Positions 6,109 through 8,482 of a DNA stretch of 8,482 bases are shown piece after piece. Both the position numbers and the translations under genes were made by a program. Source of the DNA: VAZQ01 sp036555745 (GTDB lineage Bacteria > Pseudomonadota > Alphaproteobacteria > Rhizobiales > Xanthobacteraceae); assembly GCA_036555745.1 (NCBI GenBank), contig DATBKV010000171.1:1-8482 (forward strand). The letters run 5' to 3'. Each line of letters starts with the position of its first letter. Positions within the stretch are counted from its first letter, which is position 1. A model generated the notes under the pieces. That model did no database searches. It saw nothing but the letters and a program-made list of their open reading frames with translations, and was not told where the DNA came from.

Positions 6109-6126
6109 TCGATCACCTCGTCGGCG
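6044..6126 (-). repeat. Long junction repeat shared with 4081-4163
   Basis: This 83-base stretch matches 4081-4163 with two mismatches, the rightmost 50 bases being identical (6077-6126 and 4114-4163). It covers the whole signal-peptide region of one paralogue plus the C-terminal codons of the previous one. It contains the 33-base junction core at 6094-6126. The mature parts of the two genes are much more diverged. Confidence 0.85.
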
Positions 6127-7082
6127 CGGGCGATCAGCGTCGCTGGAAGCTCGCGGCCGAGCGCTTTGGCGGTGCGCAGATTGACCAGAAGCTCGAGCTT
6201 GGTCGGCTGTTCCACCGGCAGGTCGCCGGGCGCGGCGCCTTTGAAGATCTTGTCGATCAGCCCGGCTGCCCTGAAATACAGGCCCGGGTAATTGACGCCG
6301 TAGCTCAGAAGGCCGCCGATCTCCACCATCTCGCGCGTCGGGTAGGCGGTCGGTATGCGGTGCTGGGCCGCCAGCTCGACGATCCGCGCCGCGTGCGCCT
6401 GGATCAGGAAATCGATGCCGACCGACAACGCGTCCACGCGCTTGTCGGCCATGGTCGAGAACGCCTGCACGATGTCGGCTTCGCTGCGCACGTCGAACAG
6501 CTCGGCCGTGAGCCGAAGTTGCGACGCAACGGCTCTGGTCGCCTCCCATTGCGGCGGCGCAACGGGGTTGCCGAGATTGTTCAGATGCCCCACGGTCGCA
6601 ACGGACGGAAAGGCCTCCTTGAGCAACTCGATCCGTTTGCCCGACAGCTCCGTGACGAACGCGCTCAGGCCGGTGACATTGCCGCCCGGATGCGCCAGCG
6701 AGGCGACCACGCCGACGCCCAGCGGCTCCCCGATGGCGGCCATGACGATGGGGATGATCGCGGTGGCGGCTTTCGCGGCCCGCGCCGCCGGCGTTCCGCG
6801 GGTCACGATCAGGTCGACGCGGTTGCGCACCAGCTCCGCGACGAGCCCGGGGAAACGCTTGCCATGGCCGTCGGCCGAGCGGTAGTCGATGCGGAGGTTT
6901 TGCCCCTCCACGTATCCGAGCTCGCGCAGCCCGTCGAGCAACGCCGCGAAGTTCGCCCGGTTCTGTGCCCGTGGAACGGTCTCCAGGACGCCGATGGCGT
7001 AGACCTTCGCTTGCGCGCGTGCCGCCAGCGGCCACGCCAGCGCCGCGCCGCCGAGCAAGGTGATGACCTCGCGCCGTCTCAT
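6105..7082 (-). CDS. ABC transporter substrate-binding protein, array copy 2
   Basis: A 325-residue ABC_sub_bind-family binding protein. The signal is MRRREVITLLGGAALAWP then LAARAQ. Family blocks: AIGVLETVPRAQN, LRELGYVEGQNLRIDYRSAD, RFPGLVAELVRNRVDLIV, ARAAKAATAIIPIVMAAI, HPGGNVTGLSAFVTELSGKR, EIGGLLSYGVNYPGLYFRAA, KIFKGAAPGDLPVEQPTKLE, LLVNLRTAKALGRELP and a terminal ADEVIE. At LGYVEGQNLRIDYRSADG it is close to family consensus. It overlaps the previous gene's stop at 7079-7082 (ATGA), and the upstream Shine-Dalgarno reads GAGGTC (7088-7093), one base weaker than at the next junctions. It is full length with no disruption seen. Confidence 0.95.
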   Translation of the reverse strand: MRRREVITLLGGAALAWPLAARAQAKVYAIGVLETVPRAQNRANFAALLDGLRELGYVEGQNLRIDYRSADGHGKRFPGLVAELVRNRVDLIVTRGTPAARAAKAATAIIPIVMAAIGEPLGVGVVASLAHPGGNVTGLSAFVTELSGKRIELLKEAFPSVATVGHLNNLGNPVAPPQWEATRAVASQLRLTAELFDVRSEADIVQAFSTMADKRVDALSVGIDFLIQAHAARIVELAAQHRIPTAYPTREMVEIGGLLSYGVNYPGLYFRAAGLIDKIFKGAAPGDLPVEQPTKLELLVNLRTAKALGRELPATLIARADEVIE

Positions 7083-7100
7083 TCGATGACCTCGTCGGCG
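7068..7100 (-). repeat. Array junction repeat, first copy
   Basis: Matches the 33-base core of 4131-4163, 5114-5146 and 6094-6126 with two mismatches. On the minus strand it encodes ADEVIE, stop and MRRRE. The embedded Shine-Dalgarno is GAGGTC (7088-7093). Confidence 0.8.
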
Positions 7101-8056
7101 ATGGCGAGTAGCCGGTCGGGCACATCGAGCCCGAGCGTTTTCGCAGTTTTGAGGTTGATGACCAACTCAAACTTAGTCGGCTGCACAACTGGCAGATCGG
7201 CGGGTTTTTCGCCTTTGAGAATGCGGCCGGTATAGATGCCGGCGAGCCGTATTCCGTCTGCCTGACTCGCGCCATAACTCATCAAACCTCCCGCATCGGG
7301 GAATGCGCGCCGCTCGTGGCTTGCCGGGATCGAATGCTGGAGCGAGAGCGTCGCCACTTGCGTCGCATAGGCGATGAACAATCCATCAGGAGCGATCAGG
7401 AGTCCGCCGACCTGCAACCGAGCGATTGCTGCAAAGGCTGGCTCGAGCTCGCTCTCTGAGCTGGCGTGCACGATATGAATGCTCTTCCCAAGCGCCCGGG
7501 CGGCGTCCTGTGCCTCTTTCGCGGTGATCGCTGCGCTGGGGTTTTTTGGATTAATCAGTGCCGCAAACGCCTCGGCATGCGGTGCGACCGCGTGCAGCAG
7601 TTCCATCCGCTTCGCCATCACCGCCGAACTGAGCGTAGCAACGCCGGTGAGATTGCCCCCGGGGCGGTTGAAGCTTGGGATGAGGCCCAGACCGACCGGG
7701 TCTTCGCCCATGTAGAACACAACGGGTATCGTGGTGGTCGCCTGCTTCGCCGCAACCGTGGCGGCGACACCGATCGCGGTGATGACGGTTACTTGTCGGC
7801 GCACCAGCGTTGATGCCAGGCCGGGCAGCCGGTCGAACTGCCCTTCTGCGAATGCGGGCTGGAGGATAACGTTTTGGCCCTCCACGAAGTCAGCTTCCTT
7901 GAGTCCCTTCCGGACGGCGTTGATAATTTCCACCTGGGCAGCGGGAGCGGGTACCAGGAGCCCGATGGCAGGCATCGCTGGCCGCTGCGCGCGTGCCGCC
8001 AGCGGCCATGTCGCCGCCGCGCCGCCGAGCAAGGTGATGACCTCGCGCCGTCGCAT
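7079..8056 (-). CDS. ABC transporter substrate-binding protein, array copy 1 (first gene)
   Basis: A 325-residue ABC_sub_bind-family protein and the promoter-proximal gene of the array. The signal is MRRREVITLLGGAAATWP then LAARAQR. Blocks: AIGLLVPAPAAQV, LKEADFVEGQNVILQPAFAE, RLPGLASTLVRRQVTVITAI, TTIPVVFYMGEDPVGLGLI, NRPGGNLTGVATL, KRMELLHAVAPHAEAFAALI, RRAFPDAGGLMSYGASQADG, YTGRILKGEKPADLPVVQPT, FELVINLKTAKTLGLDVP and a terminal ADEVIE. ATG 8056 is preferred because it gives the same MRRRE terminus as the four paralogues. A GTG three codons upstream (8063-8065) is an alternative; the GGGGAAG ribosome-binding candidate (8069-8075) is 12 bases from the ATG but only 3 from the GTG. The operon promoter should lie to the right. 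Confidence 0.94.
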   Translation of the reverse strand: MRRREVITLLGGAAATWPLAARAQRPAMPAIGLLVPAPAAQVEIINAVRKGLKEADFVEGQNVILQPAFAEGQFDRLPGLASTLVRRQVTVITAIGVAATVAAKQATTTIPVVFYMGEDPVGLGLIPSFNRPGGNLTGVATLSSAVMAKRMELLHAVAPHAEAFAALINPKNPSAAITAKEAQDAARALGKSIHIVHASSESELEPAFAAIARLQVGGLLIAPDGLFIAYATQVATLSLQHSIPASHERRAFPDAGGLMSYGASQADGIRLAGIYTGRILKGEKPADLPVVQPTKFELVINLKTAKTLGLDVPDRLLAIADEVIE

Positions 8057-8418
8057 CCCGGACACAGGCTTCCCCTCTGCGGTCGGTCTACCGCACGCTC
8101 AGCCTGCCACACAGCGGCCAGCGAGTCCTGAGGAGCCACCTGAATCGTTCTGAATTGAGGTTGGCCGGCGGCCGCCCTCATCAGAGCTGCTGCTCGACGG
8201 GCTCGCGCCGGTCCTGAGCGACAGGACCGGGTAGTCAGACAATGTCCGCTTCGCCCCGAGAGCGCGAAGTGCTGCGGCGCCACGAACTGACGCGATGTGC
8301 CACATCCGGACATCCTGGGCGCACAGTGCATTCGGCGCGGCGCGCCAACTGCCGACTTGCCGCCGGATGATCGTCGATGTTCAATTGAGCCATACTCGAC
8401 CGACGGAGATATTTACGG
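8057..8418. other. Non-coding upstream region of the array
   Basis: About 360 bases with no convincing gene on either strand. It should contain the promoter of the leftward array, but I found no clear -35/-10 pair. It holds a perfect hairpin at 8208-8230, a smaller stem (cttcgc at 8249-8254 with gcgaag at 8264-8269) and a widely spaced 7-base inverted pair (atgtccg 8242-8248, cggacat 8307-8313). The atgtccgct/cggacat theme resembles, from memory, fragments of dispersed repeats found in Bradyrhizobium-type genomes. Confidence 0.55.
8208..8230. repeat. Perfect 9-bp-stem hairpin upstream of the array
   Basis: Arms ccggtcctg (8208-8216) and caggaccgg (8222-8230) are exact reverse complements around a 5-base loop, agcga. 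There is no T tract on either side, so an intrinsic terminator is unlikely. It lies about 150 bases upstream of the first array gene and could be an operator-like site, an mRNA leader structure or a repeat fragment. Confidence 0.6.
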
Positions 8419-8482
8419 ATGTCAGTTTACCGCGCTGGAATACTCGGGTTAGCCTTGTTGACCATTGTCCAAGTTGAAGAGA
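8419..8482 (+). CDS. Possible partial secreted or membrane protein, runs off the right edge
   Basis: An ATG at 8419 opens a frame that continues to the window end (21 codons). It reads MSVYRAGILGLALLTIVQVE, a short basic start followed by a hydrophobic segment like a signal peptide or membrane anchor. A good Shine-Dalgarno, cggag (8404-8408), lies 10 bases upstream, and an in-frame TGA at 8386-8388 precludes a longer start nearby. It would be divergent from the substrate-binding array. Too little is visible to name a family. Confidence 0.4.
   Translation, partial: MSVYRAGILGLALLTIVQVEE

Noticed and set aside
6109..7275. N-terminal extension of the gene at 5125-6108 giving a 716-residue frame
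   Set aside because: The extension is the neighbouring substrate-binding gene read in the wrong frame. The conserved MRRRE start with its own ribosome-binding site lies at 6108.
1..8482. tRNA, rRNA, CRISPR array, IS element or phage attachment site
   Set aside because: None was found. The ~980-base-spaced repeats are gene junctions within a paralogue array, not CRISPR repeats, and no transposase or integrase sequence is visible.

Overview
The window is high-GC DNA that looks like an alphaproteobacterium of the Bradyrhizobium/Rhodopseudomonas/Nitrobacter group. The indicators are the run of MRRRE...WPLAARAQQ substrate-binding proteins, a YkuD-type L,D-transpeptidase of the form common there, and an intergenic mosaic of GTCCCGG...CCGGGAC palindromes. 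The organism call rests on recalled family features, not on a database search.

Left part (1-2223). A minus-strand atypical short-chain dehydrogenase (NDUFA9-like NAD(P)-binding protein, 4-954) is divergent from a plus-strand single-domain cyclic-nucleotide-binding-type protein (1470-1997). The 515-base gap between them holds two inverted copies of a ~65-bp palindromic repeat flanking further palindromic DNA. A 58-residue minus-strand zinc-ribbon-like protein (2047-2223) follows.

Middle (2224-3168). A plus-strand putative lipoprotein L,D-transpeptidase (2468-3055) acts on the cell wall. Its 3' end meets the end of the large minus-strand array.

Right part (3118-8056, minus strand). Five complete tandem paralogues of the ABC_sub_bind (PF04392 type) periplasmic substrate-binding family are transcribed leftward, in the order 7079-8056, 6105-7082, 5125-6108, 4142-5128 and 3165-4145. 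Every neighbouring pair overlaps by 4 bases (ATGA). The codons for the conserved C-terminal ADEVIE motif also supply the Shine-Dalgarno sequence of the next gene. After the fifth gene the same ATGA junction occurs once more, followed by about 17 codons of a sixth signal peptide that then loses all resemblance, so the array appears truncated by deletion or decay. No permease or ATPase gene is present in the window.

Right edge (8057-8482). This is the upstream region of the array. It contains a perfect 9-bp-stem hairpin and possibly the start of a plus-strand secreted or membrane protein that runs off the window.

The most noteworthy element is the array: five diverged binding proteins, translationally coupled through a motif that serves both as protein C-terminus and as ribosome-binding site, with near-identical junction DNA and a relic sixth copy.
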